From: Beta vulgaris subsp. vulgaris
Taxonomy: Eukaryota > Streptophyta > Magnoliopsida > Caryophyllales > Amaranthaceae
Assembly (NCBI RefSeq): GCF_026745355.1
Contig: NC_079206.1
Span: 3,341,800-3,405,799 of the forward strand
Length of the DNA: 64,000 bases
Reading direction: 5' to 3'
Every line of letters starts with the position of its first letter. The stretch's first letter is position 1. The notes beneath the pieces are model-generated. The model was given only the letters and a program-made list of their open reading frames with translations, searched no databases and was not told the DNA's origin. Below are positions 49,864-63,000 of the stretch, piece by piece. A program made the translations under genes and the position numbers.

Positions 49864-50181
49864 TGTAATAGACTAGCCTAGGGAGAGGGGCACTTTTGGC
49901 ATTATAATAATTAGTTAGATTTTAGTAGTAGCTTGAAGAATAAGCTAGGGAGTTAGGGAGTAAATATCTCTATAAATAGAATGGAATAGGGAGAGAGAAA
50001 GGATGTTGAATATTGAGTATATTTTGGGTGAACTTTTAAGAGTTCAATGGGAGAGAACAAGCCTCTCGAAAGCTTGTAATTATCAACTTGTTTTACTGTT
50101 TTTCAAGAGAACGATCAATCAAGTCCATTTTACTTCTTAATCTTCTTCTCTAATCTGTCCTAGTGATGTCAGTTCATCACA
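49864..50181 (+). repeat. 3' LTR
   Basis: 318 bp; I found no difference from the 5' LTR. The purine-rich GTTGGGCGGCCGG just upstream is the likely polypurine-tract region, though it is not a clean tract. Confidence 0.92.
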
Positions 50182-53100
50182 TGTTTTTCCCAAGTTTGGC
50201 ATGTCCATGGGAATTTGTATGTGTGTGTGTTAGTGATAAATTTGTATATAAATTTGTGTATTTTTTTTAGAATAGTTGGATAATGAAGGGAGTGTATAGC
50301 TCTCTATTATCATGATTTGTGTGTTAGATTGTGGAATGTTAAGAGTTGGTCTTTATAACAAATTTGTAACATTGTATTTGAAGAGGAAGTTTGTGGAAAA
50401 CAAAAGGTATGTGCTCTTAGTGGAGCTATTATCTCAAGGGATAAATTATTATGAAGGAAGCTATTTGGTTAAACGATGTACGCTTGGTAGTATATGAAAG
50501 GTACTCTATGATTGTTGTAAGATCTAGATCGTGGTTCACATACTCTGGAATAATGAGTTATCGTTGAGGGATTTTGTGGGAATGTTAATGGTAACAACTT
50601 TGGCTCCTCATGTGTTTGATGGTAGTTTATGTAGTATGTTTTGGGATATCTTGAGTTTGTTGGATGTTGGGTGTCCTGATTAACTTGGCGAGACTTAAAG
50701 TTGTTGATGGACGGGCCGGACTTGAGATATTTGTTTTGATTATGGAGTGTTCCGAGACATTAATGATTCAAGCATAAATGATATATGATGGCCATTGTGG
50801 TTATTGATATTGTGCGTAGCTCTCTATTTTTATGATTGGATTGGCCTTTTGCAATTGGGCAATGGTGTGATAAACTCCTAAGAAAATATGTTTGCTTCGA
50901 AGTACAATATCTTTTGGGTTTTGATAGAATCCTATTGTGAATAGTGAGTTGCGATTTTGAATTTGAATTGTGACATTAGTTGTGTTGATGGAACGTAGGA
51001 TGTGAAGTGTGTAGTTTAAGGAACTTCGTAGAGTTAATTATTTAGAAGGCTAAATGGATTCTTTGTTGAATAGTGGATACACTTCCTTTATTTTGTTTTA
51101 GTGTCAATCATGATGTATTATGGGTCTATTGTGCTCTTCGTTGATCTTGAAAATGGACTATTCTATGTTGTGGAATGTTGGGATAATGTCTCTGAGACAC
51201 TTGTTCTTTAACATTAGGATTTTGGAAAACTAAGTAGCTCATATAGATGGTATCATGAGGGCATTTTCTGCCGGGGTTGCTCTTTTCCAGTTTGGCTTGT
51301 TGAGGTCCTTGGGAATGTTTACATCTGTTAGTGAGTTGATGGAATTGTATATTTTTCTGAGAATTTTCATCAAATATTCGACTCTTTCACGGATTCTCGG
51401 GTTCAGATACCCACTTATTCGCTGTTTGTTTACTGGCTTCATATAATTCCGAAAACACTAGTTTTCTCGAAGCCTCTTGTTCATATCTCTCATCGGAAGG
51501 TGCTAGTCGATAATGTCTATCTAGCAGACTCCCCGCTAAATCAGATGGCTAATGAAGCGGGTGGGTTTCTCTATTATTATGATCTGTATATTAGAGACGT
51601 GGATTGTTAACTGGTGGTCTTTGATATGAATAGAGAATGTTCTTGGAAATCAATTAATGGAGCTGTTATCTCTAGGTTGTTTAAGGATAAATGATTGTGA
51701 AGGAAGATATTTGGTGAAATGTTCTTTGCTTCATTTTCAGTAATGGTTGTGTTTAAAAGGCCCTCTATGATTATTATAAGATCTAGATTGTGGCTCCTCA
51801 AGTTATTTAATGGTAGTTTATGTAGTATAATGCTGGGTTATCTTGGGGTTGTTAAGATGATGACTATGTTGACGAGGGTCAAAGTTGCCGACGGACGAGC
51901 TCGAGTTGTGATGATGATGATGATATATATTTATATATATAACATGGTCTAGGTGGTTGTGGAGCATTTTGGGACATTAATGATTCAAGCGTAAATGGTG
52001 TATGGTTATTGTGGGTTATCGATATTGTGCGTATGCTCTCTATTTTCATGAATGAATGGACTTTTTGCATTTGGGAAATGTTGAGATAAACTCTTTGGTA
52101 ACTATATCTATCTTTTGGCTTTGTGTGGAATTCTATTGTGAGTTGTGTTTTGTGTCAGAATTGTCGGAATTGTGAATTCAATGATAAATGAATTTAGTTG
52201 TACTCACGAAGCATAGGATATGAAGTGTTGAGTTATTGAAAAGCTTCGCAGAGCTAGTGGTTAGGAAGGCTAAATGGATATTTTGTGGAACACTGGATAT
52301 ATATAGTTTATTTATTTTGTCTTAATGTCAAACATGATGTATTATGGGTTAGTTCTGGTCCTTTTGGACAATCTTCTGGCAGACTTGAGGAATGTTGGGA
52401 TAATCTCTCTGGAGAGACCTCTTTAAATGATTTTATTTTTGAACATTAGGATCTTGGAAAACTAAGCAGTTCATATAGATGGTATCAGGCATGTTGTGGG
52501 TGTATGTCAATCTATCACCGTGATCCGTGTGCTGGTAGAATATGGAATATCATGAGTTGGTTTTTGATGTTAAAAGAGAGTTTTTGAAAAAAAAAAAGAA
52601 ATATGTTATAAAATTTTAATGGAGTTGTTATCTCGAGGTTGTTCGAGGATAAAATAATGTAACGGAAGCTATTTGGTGAACCGGGCTTGGATTTATTGTA
52701 AGTAATGGTTTTGTTTGATAAATCTTGCAAATATTTATGGTGGGGACTTCGGCTCCTCATGTGGTTCGAGTAGTTTATGTGGTAAAGTGTCGTATTATCT
52801 TGAGGTTGTTGGATGTTTGATGATGATCAGCTTGACGAGAGTTAAAAGTTGGTGATGAAGGAGATGACAAACATGTTTTAGGTGGTTATGGAGCATTTCG
52901 TGACATTGCTGTTTCAAGCATAGATGATGTATAAATTGTATGGTCATTGCGGGTTATCGATATCGTGCCCATGCTCTCTATTTTTACGAGTGGGTAGACA
53001 TTTTGCAATTTGGGAATGCTAAAACAAACTTTTTGGGAAATATGTTTGTTTTGACTTAGAGTCTTGTATTGGACGTATATCTATCTTTTGGCTTTTGAGG

Positions 53101-54399
53101 AAATTTTATTGTGAATAGTGATTGTGGTTTTGGATCTGAAATGTCAGTAGTGTGAATTCTATGATAAATGACTTTCGTTTTGTTGATGGAGCATAGGATG
53201 TGAAGTGTTTAGTTATTTAGCAGTTTGGTAAAGTTAATGATTAAGAAGTCTAAATGGATTTTGTGTGGTAGACTGGATATAGTTTTTTTAATTGTCTTAA
53301 TGTCAAACATGATGTTCAATGGGATTATTGTGATCTACTTTGGTCTCAAATGGGCAATCCCATGCGCTAACTAAGGAATGCTAGGATAATCTATTTAAAG
53401 GACGTGATTAAATTGTTTTGTTCTTTAACATTAGGATCTCGGAAAACTAAGGGCAATCCCGTGCGTGAACTAAGGAATGCTAAGATAATCTCTTTGAAGG
53501 ACGTGCTTAAATTATTTTGTTCTTAACATTAGGATCTTGGAGACTGAGTAGTTCATATAGATGGTATCATGAAGGCAGTTTGTATTGGGTTGTTTTTTTC
53601 TAGTTTGGCATGTCGAGGTCTTTAGGAATGTTTATGTGTTAGTGAGTTGATAGAATAGTGTTTTTTCTTTATAATTAGATGTCTAATGAAGCGAGTGCAT
53701 TTCTCCCTATTATCATGATTTGTGTGCTAAAAACGTGGAATGTTGAGAGTTGGTCTTGATATTAAAAGAGGGAGTTCTTAGTGGAGCTGTTATCTGGAGG
53801 TTGTTTCAGGATAAATTACTCTAAATGAAGCTATTTGATGAAACGTTCTATGATCCATTTTAAGTTGTGGTTGTGTATACTCTAAATGAAGCCCTTTATG
53901 ATTATTATAAGATCTAGATCGTGGTTCACATAGTTGGAATAATGAGGAATCTGTGGGGAACATTATGGCAAGTATCTATGGTAGGAGCTTTGGCTCCTTT
54001 GTTGTTTGATGGTAGTTTGTGTATTATGGTGTCGAGTTATTTTGAGGTTGGATGCTGGATGATGATTAAGTGGGCAAGAGTTGAAGTTAGTGATGGATGA
54101 GTTGTAGTTCAGATGATAATGTTTTAGGTATCTATGGAGCGTTACTTGATAATGATAATGAGTTGTAGTGATGGACATTAATTGATTCACGCATAAATGA
54201 TATATAAATTCATTGTGGGTTATCCATATTGTGCGTATGCTTTCTATTTTTATAATTGAGGAATTCTAAGATAAACTCTTTGGGAAATTTGTTTGTTTTG
54301 ATTTTGAGACTTGGAAATATATCCATCTTTTGGCTTTTATGATTGAATTTTGATGGTGGTTCATATTTGCTTATAGGATTTTGTACATGTAAGCTTGTT

Positions 54400-56900
54400 G
54401 GTAAGAAACGAGGACCGGTGAAAAAGTTTTTTTCTTTTTTAGCTGAATATGATGAGTTTGATGGGCTATATTTAGGGTATGATTGGATTCAGGTGTAGTG
54501 AATTGTGTTGTTATAGATCATTTTGCAGAGTTAATGATTCTAAAGTTATATTGAAATTTGGGAACTTTGGGTGTACTCTGTTTAAATGTTTAACATGATG
54601 TTGTATGGGTAAATTGGGGTTTATATTGATATGTAAATGGACATTTCCTGTTTTAGGAAATGCTAGGACATATTCTTATGAGATTATATCTGTTTTGAGT
54701 GATATTTTGTAGTTTGCTTTGTAACTTTAGGATCTTTAAAATCTTGAGCTGTCCATATAGATGTATCCTGCAGGACAAGTGCTTGAACTTGGTTGCACTT
54801 GGTTGGTTGCAGAGAAGTTTGGTTTAATCTAGTGTGTTTCTCATGCTTGAGATTTACATAATCTCTTTTCATAGTCCTTGCTTGCTAGGTTAGTCTGATT
54901 GCTTAAGAGTTTTTGGCTCGGATGTGAATTTATGTTCTCATGTGGGCTATGTACCAATTATGTTGAAAGTAAATAGCTATGGGTCCATTTGAAAATTATT
55001 GGGGGACAACAGGATGTTAATATAACTCTTTTTAAGTATGGAATATTATGTGGAGTCTTGTTGATTGTTTTGGAGGAAATTGCGTGCTGTTAATTGGATC
55101 AAGATGAAGGTGGTTTTCATTCTATTTATATGTTTATTTTGTTGAACCGAAAGATAAGAGCGTGAAGGTTAGGTTGGTTGTTTACGTGAACATTTCCAGA
55201 GGTCGCAGTTTTCTTAATTCTCCAAGGAAACTGGCTCACAACAGATTGTGGTGCACATACTTCGGAAGCATGTGTTATTATTGGGGCACATTACGACAAG
55301 TATAAATGTGTCCAGTTTGCCTGTTTTATTGCTGAATTGGTTCTGTCATGTTTGTGTTCGACAATAATTTAAATTTTGTGTGCTTTTGTAGTAGAAGTTC
55401 CCATTATTATTGTTTTATGATTAGATAATGGTGGAGTACTGGAGTCAATGGATTCTAGTTATAGAATTCACCCGTATATGGAATTTTGAGCACAAGGTAA
55501 TCCCTGTTTGTTGGACTTTTTACTGCTACGAACTATGGACCTTCTGGAAGTGATTTTGGTGGGTTTTGTGGAATGCGCTTGTACTACCATCGATGTCTTC
55601 ATCCCTATGTTTTGTGTCCTTTCTTGAAGTTAAAAAATGAAAGCTTTTTTTGGTGCTTATTTCTAAAGCTATAAGGAATCATGTCCAAGTGTACGATTTC
55701 TATAACTTGGTATCTGATCTTATACAATCTCAATGAGGAAAATTCCGACTGATTAGAGTTTTTTTTATCTAGTAGAGCGGAAAGGTTTTTTCGAACTGGT
55801 GATTTAGAGCTTTTCCTACCTCTTAGAAAACTATTTCCTGTGCTCCATAATGTTATGCAATTTCAAGGTTAAACTTTATGGATGTTGACTATGTATTCTC
55901 ACCATATCTTGTAATTTTTTTTTACACGAAATCTACTTAAATTGATTTCAACGAGCAATTTACTAATGCATAGATGAAGATATTTATGGTTAACGTAGTG
56001 CATTAGAAACTTCGAAATTGCAATCGTTGCAAGAAATATGGAACAGAGGAAGTAAAGATTGACGTCAAGATTTATTGCTGATCACTTATATTTTGGGTTT
56101 CCTGATTTGTTTGCCTCAAGGGTTCTCAATTATTTGAATGTGTAACAGAATTGTATTTTGCTGATTCCTCCCTCCTGTCTGCCGCGAGTGCTCAATCAGT
56201 GCTAGTGACTTTAGCTATTCCTGGTGTTTGATGGTGGTTTATTTATTTATAATGAGCTGGTTGTTTGAGGGTAAATGATTCGTGGGAAGAGAAATTGGTG
56301 ATATTGGATGAGGGTTTGTGGATGAACAACATAAGGTGGGTGTAATGCATCTTCTTACATTAATAAGTAGAGTTGATTTATGGATTGTATGGTTTGATTA
56401 TTCTTTATCAACACTCTGAATGTCTTTACCATGCATATTGCTTTTTATATTGATTTTTGGATGGAGCTCTTATGATTTGGCGAATGCTAAGATGAGTTAT
56501 TTGGTTGTTTTGACTTTTGGTGAAGCTAGAACATGTCACATAGGTTTGAAAGCTAGTTGCTATCTATACACTTGATGAGGATCATGTGGATTAGGAAACT
56601 AGGGCTCATGGCGAATTGTAGGTTGAGTGAATAGATTTCCCAAAGGAGAAGGGATATAGTCATCTGTATATATAGGTTATGCAACTCATGCTTGGTCCAG
56701 CAATTCAATGATTTTTAGAGTAAAAAATAATTGAGAAGTTGGGATTAGGGTGAAATTGGCTTTGAGTTGCAATTAATTTTTCAAAATGTCTTGGGTAGAC
56801 TAGGTTAACAATAACTTATTGTGCACTGAAAAAAATATGAATAGTCGGTTTACGTTGGCTATGATAATAGTCAATTTTTGCATGGTACAATGGCCTTTTA
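54400..56900. other. Array fringe and unassigned AT-rich DNA
   Basis: It contains faint traces of the array (for example about 54,530-54,760 and 56,220-56,530) and otherwise unremarkable sequence. CTGTTTTATTGCTGAATTGG near 55,321 echoes 18,177. No ORF of note and no RNA gene was recognised. Confidence 0.4.
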
Positions 56901-56904
56901 AATA

Positions 56905-57188
56905 CTCCTTCCGTCTTTTTTTATTTGCTACAAGCACTTTTTCACAAAGACCAATGAGGGAGTGGGGACCATTGGCATAAATGGAATTAACAAAAAAGCA
57001 AATAGGTAAATTGTGGGACCTATGTATTATATATGGAAACATTTACAAAATCAAGAAGGGAGTGATGGCAAATTTGTAAATAAAGTGTTGGACCTATGTA
57101 CTATATATGGAAATATTTGCAAATGTAGCAAATAAATTGAAACACCCCTAAATGACAAAATGTAGCAAATAAAAAAAGACGGAGGGAG
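56905..57188. mobile_element. Stowaway MITE, 284 bp
   Basis: CTCCTTCCGTCTTTTTTTAT, then TTGCTAC, is mirrored by GTAGCAAATAAAAAAAGACG, GAGGGAG. TA lies at both borders (56,903-56,904 and 57,189-57,190). The ends are well preserved, so it is relatively young. Confidence 0.88.
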
Positions 57189-57190
57189 TA

Positions 57191-58673
57191 ATAGTCAATT
57201 TTTGTATGATATAGTCGTTTTTTTTCTTCTTATAAAGTCAGTTTTTGTGATAGTCATAGTTTTTTTATTAATATTTTTTTTTTCAAAAATCCACTTTCCT
57301 TTTAGAGAAATTTCAGGTCATATAGATTTCTAGCATGTTTATAAAATAATTGATTCTTTTTGTGTTTTACAGAAGAAATATTCTAATCATGTATGCACTT
57401 GTATCCCTAGTATTTTGTGACAATGTCTGTTATATTTGGGTATAAGATATGCACCAATTTGTCGAAAACTATAGAGCGAGTTACCTTAGAAAACATAGTG
57501 GCCATTTAACTGTAGTTCAGAGCATTCATGTCTTCATAATAGTTGAACTGCAAGTCTAGTATTCGTAGGGCTGCAGTTCAGGATTCGTAGGGGATTGTTG
57601 TCGATGGTACCAAATAGCGAGGCACTAACTTTGTTTATGTTGCCAAAGAAAGAAAAAAGATGCGTCTAGGGATAAATCATGGGTTATAGCCTGTACGTCA
57701 ATTAGAATCGACTTTTGTTTGTAAAAGGTGAGGTATAATATGGTGTCATGTAAGATCATCTTACAATTATTGTAGTATATGCAATGGCAAAGCTAGGGTT
57801 TCAAACGGGGTGCACCACAAAGGTAAATCAGATTTTGCAACGCAAAAAACATTGTTTCATATTCAACCGCATAATCTTGATATGCAAATTAGTCCATCCA
57901 AAACTCACACTTTGTTTATGAAGTTTCCTCACTTGATGAAGCTAGCACAATCACTGCATTCGAAAATGTTGGAGAATCCAGTAGTGTTCCAAACTTCTTA
58001 CCAATCTTAATAATAAACCTTTTCAAGTAGGGTATTGTCAAAAGAATTACCCACTTGTTGGGAAGGGTCGGTTCAAATATTGGGCCAATTTTTTGTGGCT
58101 AAAGCTTGCATTTTGGGCAAAAATTATTCGTAAATAATTTTAGGTAGTCCAAACCTGTCCCAACAGGTCGAGTCGACTCGAAAATCGCGCCCAAAAATTT
58201 GGCCAAGTCCGATTATTTTTTGGAATGGTTTGGGTTTACTTTAATCGACTCTACTGATGGACTATGGACTAAACGACCACAGCCTAAAAGGATAATGTCC
58301 CCCCCCGCCCAAGGTACATCTCGCGCCTATGGGCCACTATAACTATCCAAGAAGACACTCGAAACTGGAAAGAGAAACAAACCCACCCGGTAGACTGCCA
58401 AGCTACAAGTCTTACGACACAGGAGCGGGATTCTCTAAAAAGCCAAGGTCGTGAGTGGCCAAGAGGGCCCACTTGGAGACTTGGGATCTCAGCAGAATCT
58501 ACGAAGGTTGCTTAAAGTCGGCCAATCGGTAGGTAAAAGAAAATTAACTAATTTAGTTCTGTATTTTGGGTTTAACTCCGTTGACAAAATTCAATGTTTT
58601 AACTAATATGGCCAATCACAAGTCTGATATGTGTATCAAACCATCAAATAATTGAAGTATTTGAAGCAACTTA
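57191..58673. other. Intergenic DNA with a GC-richer island at about 58,290-58,535
   Basis: No gene is recognised. Around 58,290-58,535 the composition changes sharply (CCCCCCCCGCCC, then GGGCCACT, CACCCGGTAG, GAGGGCCCAC). The origin is unknown; it may be a fragment of an LTR element or transferred DNA. The short ORFs here carry no motif. Confidence 0.35.
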
Positions 58674-58803
58674 ACTCTTGATATCTTGGTCTAGTGGTTA
58701 ATATTGAGGTGTTGTGAACGATATGTCACATGTTTGAATCTCTCCTCTCCTTTGTTGTAATTTGTACTGCCTTCATAGTTCATATGGATTCAAAAACAAA
58801 ACT
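58674..58803 (+). mobile_element. tRNA-derived SINE (older copy)
   Basis: Same family as 59,228-59,346. It has a box A-like TTGGTCTAGTGG, a decayed box B (TGTTTGAATC), then the shared body TGTACTGCC...TTCATATGGATT and an A-rich tail (CAAAAACAAAA). Several mutations in the boxes mark it as older. No clear target duplication. Confidence 0.75.
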
Positions 58804-58969
58804 AATCAGAACCAAACATATACAACGCTCCACTCTGTTTATACTTTATTAGGCACTTTTTTTTTTTTTTTTTTGGTACAAAAACCTCATTTTTTTGGAA
58901 TCTATGCATTTTTTGAAGTGAAAGGTATTACTTCTAGATATTAAGTCACTTTTTTGCTCTTATCATATA

Positions 58970-59364
58970 CTACTTTATTTTCTTTTTAATAGTTGTTTTT
59001 ATACTTTTCACTTATGCCAATGCTCTACTTTCAGTCTTTATATCTCTAATTTTGTAGTGGTAAAAGATATAAAAAGTCGATATTCTAAAAGTACATATCG
59101 AGACGAATCAAACAAGATTTCACATGATTATATTTTTTCTTAACCATAAATTACAAACGACAGTCAAAGGAAAATTTGTGAATAGTGTCAAAAGTGAAAA
59201 TGTAACTATTAAAAAGGAACGGAGGTACCAAGGATGTCTTGGCCTAGTGGTTAAGATTGAGGTACTGTGAATGATAGGTCACAGGTTCGAATCCCCCCTC
59301 CCCTTCTTTGTACTTTGTACCGCCTTCGTGGCTCATATGGATAAAAAAAAAGGAACGGAGGTAG
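58970..59364. mobile_element. Stowaway MITE interrupted by a SINE
   Basis: The left end CTACTTTATTTTCTTTTTAA matches the complement of the right end (CTACCTCCGTTCCTTTTTAA). TA flanks are at 58,968-58,969 and 59,365-59,366. The core GAGACGAATCAAACAAGA is at about 59,099-59,116. The right terminus appears twice because a SINE inserted near it and duplicated 17 bp. Confidence 0.75.
59228..59346 (+). mobile_element. tRNA-derived SINE with a 17-bp target duplication
   Basis: 119 bp. Box A TGGCCTAGTGG and box B GGTTCGAATCC are both perfect to the pol III consensus. The body then runs to CATATGGAT and an A tail. The target duplication AAAAAGGAACGGAGGTA is exact (59,211-59,227 and 59,347-59,363), as expected for LINE-driven retroposition. 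Intact boxes and duplication imply a recent insertion. Confidence 0.88.
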
Positions 59365-59479
59365 TATTATTATAAGACAAAGACAATATTAAAATACATT
59401 TTGTACTCGTCCATATTAATGTTTATATTTTCTTTTAGGTGAACGGTGTTCAAACTTCGATTTGTACATTTTCCAATGC

Positions 59480-59716
<237 letters not shown>

Positions 59717-60083
59717 TCGTGTGTGTGTAAAAAAGTATAAAATTTGATATTATTGAAGTATCGTTTGAGACGAATCAAAGGAGACTTCCTAATAACTACG
59801 TTTTCTATATCATATTATATAGGTTATGCAACTAACTCATAATATATACCTTATATATAAAGATTAGTTTTAGCAAACCCATGGAAAGAAGAAAACAATA
59901 AATTTAACATGTGCTACGGGTCTAATTAACTTTTTGATTGCCTTTCTTGTACATTTTGTATGTGCACTGTGTAACTACAAAAGATTGAAAGACTAATTAA
60001 TTTGCACCAAGTTCGTGGTGTTGATTAGCAATTAATTACATTTAACTACAAGGATATTCATATTCATAGAGCTTAATAAAACC

Positions 60084-63000
60084 CTAAAATCGAGAGAGGA
60101 ACTGAAGTTGCTTGAGGAGAGGGCTCAAGGTCTCCATCAACTTTTCGCTAGGATGATTGTGAATGCCTTCGTATGTTGTAATTACGGTTCTTGTATCCCT
60201 TGAATGTCGTTGTATCTGTTTCTTTACATTGCATGTGTGGTACGTGCAACGATAATAACTCCTTCCCCATGCAAGCCATGCAAATTTAGAAAAAGTTAGA
60301 ATTATGTTCAACAAGGTTCAGATAATGATATTAAAACTCGTAAAGATTTAAACGCATACATATATACTGATATTAAAGGTGATCATGTATCGGGTCGCGT
60401 CAATATTCGAGCCAAAATTCTGTCTCCAAAGTTCGCTATTTCTGGCAAAAAGTGCGTGATTTTCGTGCCAAAATTATGTTGGGATAAAAAAAATTAAAAA
60501 GTCATTTTTGGCTTCCCCAATACCCGTCCCAAAGCTTAAAAAATCGAACCGGGACGGGTTGGACTCGACTGCGGGTCAAAAAATATGCTCGAACCTAAGC
60601 GGACTCATACATAGATTTACTGTAAATTTGAAACCCCCCCCCCCCCCCCCCCCCCCCCACCCCCCTCCAGTTTACTAAATTACATAAGGCATGTGTTAAC
60701 ACTTTTAAGCATGTAATTAAATTTAGTTAAAGTTACTATACATCAATTTTAATTTTGCATATTGTATCATTAATATAAAATTATTTAGGATCTCATCTCC
60801 TATTTCAAAATTACTCATTGATACTGTTAAAGACCTCATATATTTTTGATTTTTTATTTATTAAAATGCCTTATAATTATTATTTACAAATGACTGAATG
60901 AGGCTGGCTTTCTTTGAGTAATTATTAAAATGCCGTTAAAATATATTAAAAAAAGGAAGTGGAGGAAGTAAAATTCTTGGTGGACGTCCATGAAACTTAA
61001 TATTTGCGGCCAAATACTTCATATGTATCAAAATATCTGTTCCATTTTGATGTAATAGAGGTTGGCAAAAAAGAAAAAAAAAATACATGCTCTAAAAAAT
61101 CATTATTGTACAACATTCTATGTAAAATTAGACGATCTATAATACACTCATTGCATGTACAAGTCATTAAAATTCTGATAGAAGTGAGATATAATCTTAA
61201 TTTCGACTTTATCAACTAAGCTACCTATATCTAAATTTCCTAATAGTATAAGGTTCATGTTTAAACATTAGATATGCTCCCAAATTGTATTAATTTAATA
61301 ATTATGACAGTCATGAGTGGATATAAATTTGTTCCTTATCTATAACTCTGAGAGCTATGGCGGCTATCTCTTATTATTATCTGATTATTGTAATTAGTAG
61401 AAGTGTTTTTGAAACCAGAATCCAAATTAACTTGGAACAAGATTTGAACCCATAATCTCTTGCTATTATACATGACACAATTATTATCTCAATCAACTTT
61501 TAATCATGTTTTAATCGTCCACATTATTATATTTGTACCTTTTCTTAATATATTTTAACGGGAATGAAAAAAAATGCATATCAAGTTCGAAAAACAATAC
61601 CAACCCAGGGCAACGTCCGGGCCCAAATACTAGTTAAGTCAAAATAAAGGTTCAAGATAAATATATCAAATAAAGAGTTATGGAAAGGATCCAATGGCTT
61701 CGAAAGAATTAAACGAGTAGCCGTATGAGGTGAAAATCTCATGTACAATTCTGTAGAGTGACAGTTTGGGTGACTTATCTGTCAACTTTTCCACTATCAC
61801 CCAAAAAACCAAATTCTACCTTACGTAAAGTTGCCATAGTACGATTAATCTCTGAATTTGAAATCACTGCTTATATATCTGGTATTGGCCATAATTTACA
61901 AGAGCATTATGTAGTCTTAGTAAGAGGGGGAAAGGTTAAGGATTTACCCAGTGTGAGATATCTTCATACCTATTGCGCAATGTGCACTATATTATTTTAC
62001 TCCCATTCCAATTTTAGTTTTTTTTATGTCATATTTGAAAGATGTCACTTATAATCTCGATATGCGGTTATTTGTTTCTTCAATAATACACCAATACCTT
62101 ATATAATCACTAAGTGATTACCTAATAACAAATTTAAATATAACGTGACATATTTGATTCTATGATGAAGGGAGTAACACTATATTATATACTATAATAA
62201 CACATATTTCAATGATGTTTTAGGAGAAATTTATTTTAAGTACTCCCTCCGTCTCATAATATAGTGATTGCATTTTTCTTTGGGTGTCTCAAAATGTTGT
62301 GCCTATTTCTTTTTTGTCAATTTATTTTGACTAAATTATCCTTCATTTCTACATAAAACTTTACAAAATACCCCTACTTTCTTTTAAAATATATGCCCCT
62401 ATTTATTGTTTTGCGCCATTCCAAGGTATATTTATTGCTCTTACATTTTATTTTAAAGGAAAAAAAAGAAAAAAACTAGTTCCAAGACAAAAATACTCAA
62501 TAAACATTTACTTAAATATATATTTTTGTGAAATCCTAAAACTCTTTCCATTTTCCTTAATTTTTGTGAAAAATGAGAAGTGAACACTATATTATGGGAC
62601 GGAGGGAGTATATAAGCCAGAAATGCATTGATGTAGATGAGACTTGATACAAGATTATTAATTTCTTTACATTTCCATATGACTTTACCATTTACCAACT
62701 TAATTACTTCATAACACATGATTTTTTTTTTTTTTGGGACATCTATACTGATGAATTTTAAAGATACTACAAAAAATAGACTATGATAGAAAATGACATA
62801 CCTGGGGTGGGAGTTATTTTTGACAGACTTTTGTCCATATTTTCTCCACTTATACCCATCATCAAGAACATCATCCACACTTTTTGTATGGAAAGCAAAC
62901 CTCGGAGGTACCATCTTTTTCTTCATACTATTAGATGAGCATGAAACAGATGACCTTCCTTTACCAGTTGTACCATTAATATTCTTATTATTATTATTAT

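Larger units (their letters stand above)
47677..50181 (+). mobile_element. Young non-autonomous LTR retrotransposon, 2.5 kb
   Basis: The two LTRs are 318 bp each (47,677-47,994 and 49,864-50,181). They begin TGTAATAG, end CATCACA and read identical to me. The 5-bp target duplication TGTTT is at 47,672-47,676 and 50,182-50,186. A tRNA-Met primer site follows the 5' LTR. The interior has one long ORF and no protease, RT or integrase. Just before the 3' LTR, a different frame reads IHLEDKVNVGRPVL, reminiscent of the polyprotein end of plant Ty3/gypsy elements. This suggests derivation from such an element by loss of the core of pol. Mobility would need enzymes supplied in trans. Confidence 0.92.

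Noticed and set aside
57810..58010. 66-codon plus-strand ORF (MHHKGKSDF start)
   Set aside because: Short, no motif, no neighbouring exon or promoter signal; likely chance.
59228..59300. A tRNA gene with perfect A and B boxes
   Set aside because: The A and B boxes do not sit in a foldable cloverleaf with an acceptor stem. The unit has an A tail and a 17-bp target duplication, and recurs at 58,674, so it is a SINE.
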